A stretch of 22,089 nt of DNA, from contig JACQOF010000072.1 in assembly GCA_016202645.1 (NCBI GenBank), positions 1-22,089 of the forward strand. Direction: 5' to 3'. Every line of letters begins with the position of its first letter. Within the stretch, counting starts at the first letter, position 1. The notes beneath the pieces were generated by a model. It ran no database searches. It was not told the DNA's origin and worked only from the letters and a program-made list of their open reading frames with translations. This document shows positions 14,843-21,965 of the stretch, one piece after another. The DNA comes from a bacterium (lineage in GTDB: Bacteria; Lindowbacteria; 2-12-FULL-62-27). Made by a program: the position numbers and the translations under genes.

Positions 14843-15874
14843 TCAGGCTGTCTCCACGCGGTCGGTCAGGCGCCGGACGGCGCCCAGGGCGATGGCCGCC
14901 AGGGGCATGGCCATGAGGAGGCCGAACACTCCGAAGAGTTCCGAGAAAGCCAGAAGCGCGATGACCGCCGCCAGCGGATGGATGCCGACAGCGCCGCCCA
15001 GAAGTTTGGGCGAGAGGTAAACGGCGTCGATGAATTGCACAAGGCCAAAAACGCCGGCCGTCAGCGCCGCGTGGAGGAACCCGCCGACCGCGTAAACCGA
15101 AACAGCCAGCGCCACCAAAAGTCCCAAGGCGACGCCCGCGTAGGGAATCAGCGACAGCACGCCCACCGCCAACCCGATCGTCAGGCCGTACGGAAGATCA
15201 ATGATCCAGAGCCCCGCCGCCGTCAGGATTCCGAGGGCGGCCGCGTAGATGATCTGGCCCCGAAAGAAAGCGCGGAGGATCGCCCCCGATTCGTCGAGGA
15301 ACATCTCGAAGTTCCGGACCGCCGCGTCCGTACAGCCGAATCTTCGGAGGATCTCCATCCCTCCCGGCCGGATTTTCTCGAAATCCAGCATCAAGAAAAC
15401 GAAGGATACCGCGAACAGGACGACCTGGCTGGCCGCGGCGGCCAGCCGGCCCAACATGCCGATGCCCGCGCCCAGTGCATGGGCTCCCCACGCGACCATT
15501 TTCCCGCCGTAAGTCGACACCAGTTCCGCCGCCTTTGCGCTCAAGTCTGGAGGCAGAAGGTTCATCCAGGATTCCAACGTCGCTTTAAAAGGCGCCGCAT
15601 GGCGCCGCACGGCCTCCGCCGCTCCGATCACTTCGGAAACCGCTTTCGGCGCCAGCCAGACCGCGCCAGCGCCCGCCAACCCAAGCCCCGCGGCAAGGAC
15701 AATGCCGACAGCCCATGACCTGCCGGTTTTTCTTGCCAGCGCCGCAAGGATCGGTTCGAGCATAAAGGCCGCCAGGAACGCGCAAATCAGCGGGGTGAAT
15801 ACGGAACGCGCGGCGTAGGCAATCACGAGCGCGGCCGCCGTGGAAATCAAAACCGCCGCAGATATCGGTCTCAC
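14843..15874 (-). CDS. AI-2E transporter family (PerM/YdiK-like) permease
   Basis: This 343-residue polytopic protein has the layout of the AI-2E transporter family: paired helices at the start (7-44), a soluble periplasmic helix region (about 85-140), and a C-terminal group of helices with the family patterns DLPYGLTIGLAVGVLSLIPYAG (broken: DLPYGLTIGL, then LSLIPYAG) and LSPKLLGGAVGIHPLAAVIA. Members export small molecules or act as Na+/H+ antiporters, and the true substrate here cannot be told. The GTG start overlaps the stop of the prenyltransferase gene (GTGA). Confidence 0.9.
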   Translation of the reverse strand: MRPISAAVLISTAAALVIAYAARSVFTPLICAFLAAFMLEPILAALARKTGRSWAVGIVLAAGLGLAGAGAVWLAPKAVSEVIGAAEAVRRHAAPFKATLESWMNLLPPDLSAKAAELVSTYGGKMVAWGAHALGAGIGMLGRLAAAASQVVLFAVSFVFLMLDFEKIRPGGMEILRRFGCTDAAVRNFEMFLDESGAILRAFFRGQIIYAAALGILTAAGLWIIDLPYGLTIGLAVGVLSLIPYAGVALGLLVALAVSVYAVGGFLHAALTAGVFGLVQFIDAVYLSPKLLGGAVGIHPLAAVIALLAFSELFGVFGLLMAMPLAAIALGAVRRLTDRVETA

Positions 15875-16740
15875 AGAATTCCCCGCGATAAAGACAAGTC
15901 CGCCGCGACCGCGGCGAGTTGAATCAGGGAGAGGGCCGGGTTCAGGCGGAAGACCGCCGTTTCAATCTTCCGGCGCCTAGCCAGCCGATGTTCCCAGAGA
16001 AGAATGCCGAGAATCACGATTTGAGCGCCGAGAAAAATCGCGCCGAGATTTGCCAGATAGCCGAAACTGAGAAACAGGAGAAATGCGGCGGCGTGGAAAA
16101 AAGCCGCCATGTTCATGGCCCGATCGGGGCCGAATCTTGCCGGCAGGGAAAACAGACCGGCGGCGCGGTCAAAATCCGCGTCAAGGCAGGCGTAAAAAAT
16201 ATCAAACCCGGCGACCCACAGGAGGACCCCCCCGGCGAGAACGGCCGTCGGGAGGCTCACCTGTCCCAGCACGGCGGCCTCCACGCCGAGAGGCGCCAGC
16301 GCGAGGGCTCCGCCCAGGACCACGTGAGACCAGGGAGTAAATCGTTTCGTGTAGGAATAGAACGCCAGATAAGCCAGCACCGCCGGAGCCATCAAGCCGC
16401 AGAAGAGGCTGAGGTTTGCGGCGGCGAAGAGAAACGCCAGGCCGCATCCGGCGGCGAATCTCCAGGCGGCTGCGAGTGAAATGGTTCCCGCCGGCAAATG
16501 CCGGTTTTGGGTCCGCGGATTTCGCGCGTCAAAATCCCGGTCGAGAATGCGGTTGACCGCCATCGCAAATCCCCGCGCCGCCGCGAAGGCCAGCAGGATC
16601 CATCCGAACTGGGTCCACGTCACCGGATGGCCGCGCCAGACGATGAGGACGGCGATCAGGCAGAACGGCAGAGCGAAGAGCGTGTGGCCGATCTTGATGA
16701 AATCGCCGTAGGCCGCGGCGCGGCAGGACAGGGAATTCAC
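15871..16740 (-). CDS. UbiA-family prenyltransferase, MqnP/UbiA-like
   Basis: This 289-residue membrane enzyme attaches a polyprenyl chain to an aromatic acid in quinone synthesis. The first Mg-prenyl-diphosphate motif is NRILDRDFDARNP (63-75) and the second is YACLDADFD (182-190). FIKIGHTLFALPF near the start and YTKRFTPWSHVVLG match the 4-hydroxybenzoate/MqnP branch, and DIFYACLDADFD is close to MqnP of the futalosine menaquinone route as I recall it. Menaquinone would suit the low-potential bc complex upstream, but ubiquinone or another quinone is not excluded. It starts with GTG, 4 bp after the RNase III stop; no good ribosome site is seen. Confidence 0.88.
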   Translation of the reverse strand: MNSLSCRAAAYGDFIKIGHTLFALPFCLIAVLIVWRGHPVTWTQFGWILLAFAAARGFAMAVNRILDRDFDARNPRTQNRHLPAGTISLAAAWRFAAGCGLAFLFAAANLSLFCGLMAPAVLAYLAFYSYTKRFTPWSHVVLGGALALAPLGVEAAVLGQVSLPTAVLAGGVLLWVAGFDIFYACLDADFDRAAGLFSLPARFGPDRAMNMAAFFHAAAFLLFLSFGYLANLGAIFLGAQIVILGILLWEHRLARRRKIETAVFRLNPALSLIQLAAVAADLSLSRGIL

Positions 16741-16744
16741 GGTG

Positions 16745-17410
16745 TCACGCGCTCAGAGATTCGATCGCGCTCTTGGCCGCCGCCGCCTCGGCCTCCCGCT
16801 TGCTCTTGCCGCTTCCCCGGCCCAGGACATGATCGTCCATCATCGCTTCGACAATGTACGTCGGCGCATGATCGGGCCCCGTCGTCTCGATCACCCGATA
16901 CGTCGGCGCCTGCTTGCGCTCCCGGAGCAGGAGCTCGTTCAGAGTCGCTTTGGGATTCTCGACGCCCTCCGCCATCGCGTGCGTCAGGAGAGACTCAAAA
17001 TGCCGCATCACGAATGCGGTGGCCGGCTCGATCCCGCCGTCGATGTAGATCGCCCCGATAACGGCTTCAATCACATTCGACAGGATGGTCGTTCCGTCCA
17101 GACTTGCCGCCGGGCCGACGCGAATGAACAGGTCCAGGTTCATCTGGCGCGCCACCTGGTCGCAGGCCGCGCGGCTCACCACCTGGCTCGTCCGTTTCGT
17201 GAGGTCTCCAGCCTCGAGGGCCAGGTCGCGGTAGAATTTGGAGCTGACCACGAGTCCCAGGACGGCGTCACCCAGAAATTCGAGGCGCTCGTAATCGCCG
17301 CAGTGCGGATCGATCGACCGGTAGGACCTGTGGGTAACCGCCGTGAGCAAGAGGTCCGGCTGTTGGAAGGAGTAGCCGGTCCTGTCCTGGAGCTGGTCGA
17401 GAGACGTCAA
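16745..17410 (-). CDS. rnc: Ribonuclease III
   Basis: This enzyme cuts double-stranded RNA in rRNA and mRNA processing. The 221 residues include the catalytic signature ERLEFLGDAVL (41-51; E41, E44, D48) and E115 in NVIEAVIGAIY, then a dsRNA-binding domain (about 153-220) ending GKSKREAEAAAAKSAIESL. The best-fitting start is TTG at 17410, since no ATG lies nearby and the N-terminus then matches family length. The heptamer repeat just upstream may have replaced the original ribosome site. It follows fabF, the usual acpP-fabF-rnc order. Confidence 0.93.
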   Translation of the reverse strand: MTSLDQLQDRTGYSFQQPDLLLTAVTHRSYRSIDPHCGDYERLEFLGDAVLGLVVSSKFYRDLALEAGDLTKRTSQVVSRAACDQVARQMNLDLFIRVGPAASLDGTTILSNVIEAVIGAIYIDGGIEPATAFVMRHFESLLTHAMAEGVENPKATLNELLLRERKQAPTYRVIETTGPDHAPTYIVEAMMDDHVLGRGSGKSKREAEAAAAKSAIESLSA

Positions 17411-17413
17411 GGT

Positions 17414-17448
17414 GATTTCGGATTGCGGATTTCGGATTGCGGATTGTT
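17414..17448. repeat. Heptamer tandem repeat (GATTNCG)
   Basis: Five head-to-tail heptamers: GATTTCG, GATTGCG, GATTTCG, GATTGCG, GATTGTT. The end pairs with AATCCGCGAT (17452-17461) to give a small hairpin. It fills the 52-bp gap between the fabF stop and the RNase III start. Confidence 0.85.
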
Positions 17449-17462
17449 TTTAATCCGCGATC

Positions 17463-18716
17463 TCACTGGAATCGTTTCAAAATGAGGCAGCCGTTTTGGC
17501 CGCCGAACCCGAAGGCGTTATTCAAAGCGACCCGGATTTTAGCCTCGCGGGCCTGATTGGGGATGATGTCCAGGTCGCAGTCCGGGTCCGGTGTGACGTA
17601 ATTGGAAGTCGGCGGCAGGATATTGTGCTGAAACGCGAAAGCGCAGGCGACGCTTTCGACCGCCCCGGCCGCTCCGAGCAGATGCCCGGTGGTCGATTTG
17701 GTGGAGCTGACGGCCAGTTTCCGCGCGTGATCTCCAAAGAGGGTTTTAATCGCGAGCGTTTCAGCCTTGTCGTTGAATCGAGTCGACGTCCCGTGCGCGT
17801 TGACGTAATCGACGTCCCCCGGATTCAGTCCGGCGTCGGCGATGGCCATCGCCATCGCCTGGCGCGCGCCGCGGCCGGTCGGTTCCGGCTCCGTGATGTG
17901 ATAAGCGTCCGCCGACAGGCCGTACCCGGCGACTTCCGCGTATATTTTCGCGCCGCGCTTTTGGGCGCGCGTCAGTTCCTCCACCACCACGATTCCCGCG
18001 CCTTCTCCCATGACAAACCCATCCCGGTCGAGGTCAAAGGGCCGGGACGCGCGCGTGGGATCGTCGTTTCGCCGGGACAGGGCCTTCATGCTGCAAAACC
18101 CGCCGAACCCGAGGGGCGTAACGGCCGCTTCCGTTCCGCCGGCGACCATCACGTCCGCCGCTCCGCGCTGGATGATTTTCATCGCGTCGCCGATGGCGTG
18201 TGTTCCCGTCGCGCAGGCGGTGACTTGGCTCAGGTTCGGCCCGCAAAACCCGTGGCGGATCGCGACTTCGCCGCTGGCCATGTTCACAATCAGTTTGGGA
18301 ATCAAAAACGCCGAGACTTTCGGATTCTCGGCGTTGAGGTCCAGCGCACGCGCCTCGGTTTCCAGAGTTTGGATCCCGCCGATTCCGGAACCGATCACAA
18401 CGCCGATCCGCGAGGGGTCCGCGCCCTCCGCCGTCAGACCGCTGTCGGCGATCGCCTCTTTGGCGGCGATCAGCGCCAGCTGAACGAAACGGTCCAGCCG
18501 TTTGATTTCCTTGGTTGAAAAATGCTCGGTGGGAACGTAACCCGTGACCTCGCAGGCGAATGTTGTGGGAAACCGGCTGGCGTCGAAGCCCTCGACTTTG
18601 CGGGCCGCGCTTTTGCCGTGCAGGATCGCGTCCCAGAAGACGCCGGCGCCGATGCCGTTCGGCGAAATCACGCCGACGCCCGTGATGACCACCCGCCTGG
18701 AGTTGTTCGGGGACAT
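17463..18716 (-). CDS. fabF: 3-oxoacyl-ACP synthase II (FabF)
   Basis: This condensing enzyme extends acyl-ACP with malonyl-ACP in fatty acid synthesis. The 417-residue thiolase-fold protein has the catalytic cysteine in TACATGTH (C168), histidines in VNAHGTST (H308) and STTGHLLGA (H345), and the lysine K340 in SSTKSTTGH. The length is normal. The ATG at 18716 is used (MSPNNSRRVVITG); a TTG three codons upstream is possible, and neither has a clear ribosome site. It lies between acpP and rnc. Confidence 0.95.
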   Translation of the reverse strand: MSPNNSRRVVITGVGVISPNGIGAGVFWDAILHGKSAARKVEGFDASRFPTTFACEVTGYVPTEHFSTKEIKRLDRFVQLALIAAKEAIADSGLTAEGADPSRIGVVIGSGIGGIQTLETEARALDLNAENPKVSAFLIPKLIVNMASGEVAIRHGFCGPNLSQVTACATGTHAIGDAMKIIQRGAADVMVAGGTEAAVTPLGFGGFCSMKALSRRNDDPTRASRPFDLDRDGFVMGEGAGIVVVEELTRAQKRGAKIYAEVAGYGLSADAYHITEPEPTGRGARQAMAMAIADAGLNPGDVDYVNAHGTSTRFNDKAETLAIKTLFGDHARKLAVSSTKSTTGHLLGAAGAVESVACAFAFQHNILPPTSNYVTPDPDCDLDIIPNQAREAKIRVALNNAFGFGGQNGCLILKRFQ

Positions 18717-18755
18717 GTTTTTCAAGGACCGTGAAGCCCGGCGCGCCGGCCGATG

Positions 18756-18995
18756 CTATTCCTTGACGGCTTTTTGCACGTGCTCGATCGCCTGCTTGAC
18801 CGTCGTGATCTTCTCCGCCTCTTCGTCCGGGATGCTGATGCCGAATTCCTGCTCGAAGGCCATCACCAGTTCCGCCGTGTCCAGAGAGTCGGCGCCCAGA
18901 TCGTCGATGAAGGAAGCGCCGTCCTTGACTTCCTCCTCGGTCACGCCCAGCTGATCGATGATGATTTCCCTAACCCGTTCCTCAATATTCGCCAT
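18756..18995 (-). CDS. acpP: Acyl carrier protein
   Basis: A small acidic 79-residue carrier that holds growing fatty acids on a phosphopantetheine arm. The arm attaches to S37 in GADSLD (DSL motif). Composition and four-helix pattern match AcpP. The start is strongly supported by AAGGAGG six bases before the ATG. It sits between fabG and fabF as in many bacteria. Confidence 0.97.
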   Translation of the reverse strand: MANIEERVREIIIDQLGVTEEEVKDGASFIDDLGADSLDTAELVMAFEQEFGISIPDEEAEKITTVKQAIEHVQKAVKE

Positions 18996-19016
18996 GAAAC
19001 CCTCCTTAGCGTCTGT

Positions 19017-19039
19017 TCTCAGCCTGCTGAAAGCTGAGA
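19017..19039. other. Small hairpin between fabG and acpP
   Basis: A perfect 7-bp stem TCTCAGC/GCTGAGA around a 9-nt loop in the 52-bp gap after the fabG stop and before the acpP ribosome site. It could slow or attenuate read-through or guard the fabG mRNA end; no T-run follows. Confidence 0.5.
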
Positions 19040-19047
19040 GCTATTAA

Positions 19048-19779
19048 TCACATCGCCATGCCGCCGTCAATACGGATGATCTCGCCGGTGATGTATCCGG
19101 CGGATTCGGAACACAAAAACGCCGCAATCGCCGCGACTTCCTCCGGCCGGGCAAACCGCCCGAGCGGGGTCTTGCGGTTGACCTCCTCCCGAAGGTCCTC
19201 CGCGAGGTTGGCCGTCATGTCCGTTTCGATGAATCCGGGAGCCACGCCGTTGACGGTGACGGACCGCCGCGCGAATTCCTGGGCGCAGGATTTCGTGAAT
19301 CCAAACAGCCCCGCCTTCGAGGCCGCATAGTTGGCCTGGCCGGCGTTGCCCGTGAGGCCCACCACGGACCCGACATTGACGATCCGGCCCCAGCGGGCCT
19401 TCAGCATCGCCGGCGCGAATGCCTTGGTCGTCAGAAACGCGCCGACAAGATTCGTCCGCAGGACCGACTCGAAATCCTCGGTCTTCATCCGGATGATGAG
19501 CCCGTCCCGCGTCACCCCGGCGTTGTTCACCAGGATTTCCGCCGGCCCAAAAGCTTCCGTGATTTTTTTCTGCGCGGCCTGGACTTCCTCCTCCCGGCCC
19601 ACATCGCATCCCACCGCGATCGCCGCCCCGCCGGCCGCCGAAATATCGCCCGCCACGGCTTCAATCTTTTCCAGACGCCGGCCCAACAGCGCCACCCGGC
19701 AACCATCCGCCGCCAGGCGCCGCGCCGCCGCCGCGCCAATTCCGCTCCCCGCTCCAGTGACCACCGCGATTTTTGACAT
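19048..19779 (-). CDS. fabG: 3-oxoacyl-ACP reductase (FabG)
   Basis: An NADPH-dependent short-chain dehydrogenase that reduces 3-oxoacyl-ACP in fatty acid synthesis. The 243 residues have the cofactor motif TGAGSGIG (8-15), NNAG (85-88), N110, S138 and the YxxxK pair Y151/K155 in ANYAASKAG, and the PGFIETDM substrate loop. The ATG at 19779 gives the typical FabG start; the longer GTG frame adds six residues without support. First of the fabG-acpP-fabF-rnc block. Confidence 0.95.
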   Translation of the reverse strand: MSKIAVVTGAGSGIGAAAARRLAADGCRVALLGRRLEKIEAVAGDISAAGGAAIAVGCDVGREEEVQAAQKKITEAFGPAEILVNNAGVTRDGLIIRMKTEDFESVLRTNLVGAFLTTKAFAPAMLKARWGRIVNVGSVVGLTGNAGQANYAASKAGLFGFTKSCAQEFARRSVTVNGVAPGFIETDMTANLAEDLREEVNRKTPLGRFARPEEVAAIAAFLCSESAGYITGEIIRIDGGMAM

Positions 19780-19832
19780 TACCCCGGAAGCTACCACGGC
19801 GCCGGGCCAGACTCAACACATGACCCCGGGAC

Positions 19833-20342
19833 TTACAGACGATCCCTTCGCGCAATGAGTTCGCGGATGTACTTGATGTCCTCCACGTCCTTGGGCGTCA
19901 GGCGGATCCTCTTGGTTTTCTCGAGGCATTCGAGGCTCGGCACGAACAGCTCCGTTCCGTCCTCCAGCCGGATCACCTGCCGGGTGGCCCACATCTCATC
20001 GAAGGTGACCGTCCCGCCGGATTTGAGGCTGTAGCCTTTCGCCCGGAAAATGTCCATCTTTTCGCCGCCGGCGTAGACCGATAGTTTGCAGCTCTTGGAG
20101 GGGTCATCCGTGCCGAAAGGGATGACCTCCAGGTCGAGCCGGTCACAAAGATCTAGAAACAGGCGAAAATTTTTCTTCTCATAGGAAATAAAAAAGTCAT
20201 AATCGACCGTCTGAACGGGCGCCCCATGGAACACCAGTGCCCTGCGCCCGATCAGCAGATACTTGATCCCGGACGCGTTGAGGGTCTGGATAAATTTCAA
20301 TGGGTTAAACGGCTGATATCTTTCCACGGCGCACCTGGGCAT
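19833..20342 (-). CDS. Nucleotidyltransferase-fold protein (DUF6036-like), partner of the HTH gene
   Basis: A 169-residue protein of the minimal nucleotidyltransferase type. The motif is IGRRALVFHGAPVQTVDYDF (31-50), with D47 and D49 as the metal-binding pair; the usual G-G/S pair is G-R here (GRRA). D97 in GGEKMDIFR may be the third Asp. A basic C-terminus follows (KTKRIRLTPKDVEDIKYI). It overlaps the HTH gene by 38 bp, so the two are translated together. Such pairs suggest a toxin-antitoxin-like or tRNA/protein-modifying role, but no HEPN partner is present and the job is unknown. Start could be TTG 20345 instead. Confidence 0.8.
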   Translation of the reverse strand: MPRCAVERYQPFNPLKFIQTLNASGIKYLLIGRRALVFHGAPVQTVDYDFFISYEKKNFRLFLDLCDRLDLEVIPFGTDDPSKSCKLSVYAGGEKMDIFRAKGYSLKSGGTVTFDEMWATRQVIRLEDGTELFVPSLECLEKTKRIRLTPKDVEDIKYIRELIARRDRL

Positions 20343-20706
20343 CAAACCGATTTGTCTGTTCGATCGCCGCCAACCGCTGGCCCGGCGTCAAAGCGGCAAA
20401 CCATGCGATATTCTCCCGAATGGTCTCCTTCTCCTCCGGCGTGGTGACGATGTCGTTGGGGAGGCGGTGACGGCGGCAGAGTTCCCCCATTTCCCGGTCC
20501 TTCCTCGGCCGGCCGGGACGGTAGGTTTTGACGACCAGCGCGAAGACCTCCGCCTCGATCCGGGGGATCAGCCAGTCGCGGCCGGCGCGGATCACCCTCA
20601 GGCGTCCCTGCCGGCAGTACCGGCGGACGAGGGTCTCATCGATCTTCAACAGTTTGGCCGCGGCCCGCACGGTCAGGAGCCCGTCCGACGACGTCCGCTC
20701 ATCCAT
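20305..20706 (-). CDS. Excisionase-type helix-turn-helix protein
   Basis: A 133-residue DNA-binding protein. The N-terminal MerR/excisionase-like HTH runs from about 10 to 50 (LTVRAAAKLLKIDETLVRRY, then GRLRVIRAGRDWLIPRIE). The C-terminal part (90-133, ENIAWFAALTPGQRLAAIEQ) is helical and of unknown role. It probably represses its own promoter, given repeated sites just upstream (20712-20739). It is upstream of and overlaps the nucleotidyltransferase gene. It could also be a mobile-element excisionase; the stable two-gene arrangement argues for a regulator. Confidence 0.82.
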   Translation of the reverse strand: MDERTSSDGLLTVRAAAKLLKIDETLVRRYCRQGRLRVIRAGRDWLIPRIEAEVFALVVKTYRPGRPRKDREMGELCRRHRLPNDIVTTPEEKETIRENIAWFAALTPGQRLAAIEQTNRFDAQVRRGKISAV

Positions 20707-20711
20707 GGAAT

Positions 20712-20739
20712 ATTTGTCCTATATACGAGACAATTTGTC
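20712..20739 (-). promoter_or_regulatory. Putative operator: two GACAAAT sites, 21 bp apart
   Basis: The minus strand reads GACAAAT, 14 bases including TATATAG, then GACAAAT again, ending 5 bases before the HTH gene's ATG. The 21-bp period is two helical turns, so two protomers would bind the same face. The upstream copy is part of TTGACA and of GACAA-A-TTGTC. A standard -10 at 16-18 bp is not present, so the exact promoter is uncertain. Confidence 0.5.
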
Positions 20740-20815
20740 AACAAAATAAATTTGGAAGGGACAAGGGGTCATCCATGAAACACGGCGGTCATGGTTTTTA
20801 TCGGCGTGTATTTTT

Positions 20816-20923
20816 GCAAACAGCGTGCCGGCGCGCAGCGACGGCGCGCCGTTTGCTCCTCGAATGCGGCCGGCGATGGCGAGCGGTCCGGATATTCGCC
20901 GCGCGGGACACGATGCCCCGCGC
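20816..20923. repeat. Two GC-rich hairpins in the palindrome-dense element
   Basis: The first has CGGCGCGC (20829-20836) and GCGCGCCG (20844-20851), with outer GCAAAC/GTTTGC pairing (20816-20856) around a bulge. The second has GCGCGGG (20901-20907) and CCCGCGC (20917-20923) with a 9-nt loop. Confidence 0.75.
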
Positions 20924-20933
20924 CCAAGCCTGT

Positions 20934-20945
20934 GCCATGGATGGC
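20934..20945. repeat. Mini-hairpin GCCA-TGGA-TGGC
   Basis: Same CCATGGATGG core as at 2369-2380 and 2441-2462, with matching outer pair G-C. It lies inside the palindrome-dense element. Confidence 0.75.
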
Positions 20946-20954
20946 CGCACCCAA

Positions 20955-21007
20955 AAACGGTTTGTCGGCGTGAGTCCGCCTTAGGCGGACGCCGGGAAAC
21001 ACCGTTT
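20955..21007. repeat. Nested hairpin around GTCCGCC-TTA-GGCGGAC
   Basis: The inner perfect stem is 20974-20990. CGGC (20966-20969) and GCCG (20991-20994) extend it past a 4-nt bulge, and AAACGGT (20955-20961) with ACCGTTT (21001-21007) close the outside. Total arm pairing is about 18 bp. Confidence 0.8.
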
Positions 21008-21052
21008 CCCGCACGCCGCTTGATGCAAAACCGTTGCGAGGGGCACAGACGA

Positions 21053-21078
21053 GCGCGGATAATCGCGATTATCCGCGC
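21053..21078. repeat. Perfect 26-bp palindrome
   Basis: The sequence reads the same on both strands with no loop: half-site GCGCGGATAATCG, centre CGCG. Such uninterrupted symmetry suits a dimeric DNA-binding protein or a cruciform better than an RNA hairpin. Confidence 0.9.
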
Positions 21079-21116
21079 GGCTGAAATTCACAACCCCGTG
21101 CGGCGGCTCAGGCCCG

Positions 21117-21182
21117 CGATGACACGGATGTCATCGTACTCGGAGGCAGGGATTGTGTGGCACAGGACGTGCCACACCTGCC
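21117..21182. repeat. Two further perfect hairpins
   Basis: CGATGACA-CGGA-TGTCATCG occupies 21117-21136 (8-bp stem). GTGTGGCAC-AGGAC-GTGCCACAC occupies 21155-21177 (9-bp stem); GGCAG (21145-21149) and CTGCC (21178-21182) extend it past a 5-nt bulge. Confidence 0.85.
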
Positions 21183-21341
21183 GGAGAGTGCAAGGTCGGC
21201 ACGTCGGAGCGGCGGACGAGCGACGTGTCCCCCAGGTGTCAGGACACGGCGCGGAAGGACGCCGCGCTCTACGTCCAGGGCGGTCAGGCTGCTTGGATTC
21301 TTTGGCTTTGGAATTTCACTCTCGGCGCGAATGTTACAGTG

Positions 21342-21641
21342 TTACGGAATGACCCCTTTTCGCTTCTGTTTATCGGCGGAGATCCCGTTGAGCCACCGGA
21401 CGCCGGAGTTGAACGACGCGGTGTTATCCCGGCCAAAATGACGCATTACCTTCAGAATCTCAATCCCGTCCCGGACACGGCCATTCCAGCTTCCGTCGGC
21501 GCGCTGTTGAGAAACAATCCAATCCAGTCCACCGGAGACCTCCACAGCCCCCGCGGACAAGCTCCCCGCATGGACGCAGATGAACACCCCCATGGCCGTT
21601 AAGAAATTCTTCGTGGCGCACCTCAGTGTCTTATATTCCAT
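21342..21641 (-). pseudogene. Truncated secreted prenyltransferase/squalene-cyclase-repeat protein
   Basis: The first 94 or so residues look real: a signal peptide (1-32, hydrophobic FLTAMGVFICVHAGSLSAGA) and one alpha-toroid repeat with GLDWIVSQQRADGSW (a QxxDGSW motif) and SGVRWLNGI. Proteins of this type normally have many such repeats and several hundred residues. The frame ends in KGVIP, encoded by the terminal repeat of the palindrome-dense element, so the rest has been lost. I do not see the missing part on the other side of the element. Probably not functional. The start (ATG 21641) has only a weak ribosome site. Confidence 0.6.
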
Positions 21642-21823
21642 ATCCCCAGTACCTCGATCCAGTATTCATGATCATTTTTTATACTTACAAATGGTATTAT
21701 TGGCGTTGCATCGCCACCGACCCTGAGTACTCCGGATACATTAGGTCCATCTTCTGCGGAAACAAAGAAAATACGCGAGGCGAGTTTGTCGATCTTCTTT
21801 TCGAGACTTACAGTTTTGGTCAT
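21623..21823 (-). CDS. Small hypothetical protein, doubtful
   Basis: A 66-residue frame (MTKTVSLEKKIDKLASRIFF at the start) that overlaps the truncated gene by 19 bp. It has no recognisable domain and no ribosome site, and its base composition is lower in GC than the fab and ccm genes. It may be a piece of a decayed gene. Confidence 0.3.
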   Translation of the reverse strand: MTKTVSLEKKIDKLASRIFFVSAEDGPNVSGVLRVGGDATPIIPFVSIKNDHEYWIEVLGIWNIRH

Positions 21824-21965
21824 AATGGGCAGTTACATCTTGTACATCGACTGGGCACCCACGACGACCAAAGCCACCACGAACTTCCGAGTATTTTAAT
21901 GTCTCTCCTTAAAATGGGATGCCCACACGAAGGACAGCAAAATTTGGATGAGTAAAAACCACTAA
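21824..21965. other. Gene debris, no intact gene
   Basis: AAGGAGAG on the minus strand (21903-21910) looks like a ribosome site, but no usual start codon follows. About 24 bases downstream, minus strand, a GTG at 21880 begins VVALVVVGAQSMYKM and stops at 21833, like a broken signal peptide. I read this as the decayed start of a secreted protein gene, and nothing more can be supported. Confidence 0.3.

Larger units (their letters stand above)
20763..21359. mobile_element. Palindrome-dense MITE-like element with inverted ends
   Basis: The left end AAGGGGTCATC (20763) and right end GATGACCCCTT-like AATGACCCCTT (21349-21359) are inverted copies; similarity extends inward for about 22 bp with one gap (GAAACACGG against GTAACACTG). 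The 597 bp between hold no credible gene. They hold at least seven hairpins, listed separately where long. The right end truncates the reading frame at 21342-21641. Non-autonomous miniature element is the best reading; a structured RNA is possible. No target duplication is evident. Confidence 0.6.

Noticed and set aside
20775-21352. Plus-strand frames of 69-175 residues in the palindrome-dense region
   Set aside because: They are Arg/Ala-rich, in overlapping frames, without ribosome sites or domains, and arise from GC-rich palindromes.
20763-21359. CRISPR array or tRNA-like cluster
   Set aside because: Hairpins are of different sequence and spacing, with no regular direct repeats and no cloverleaf; not CRISPR.
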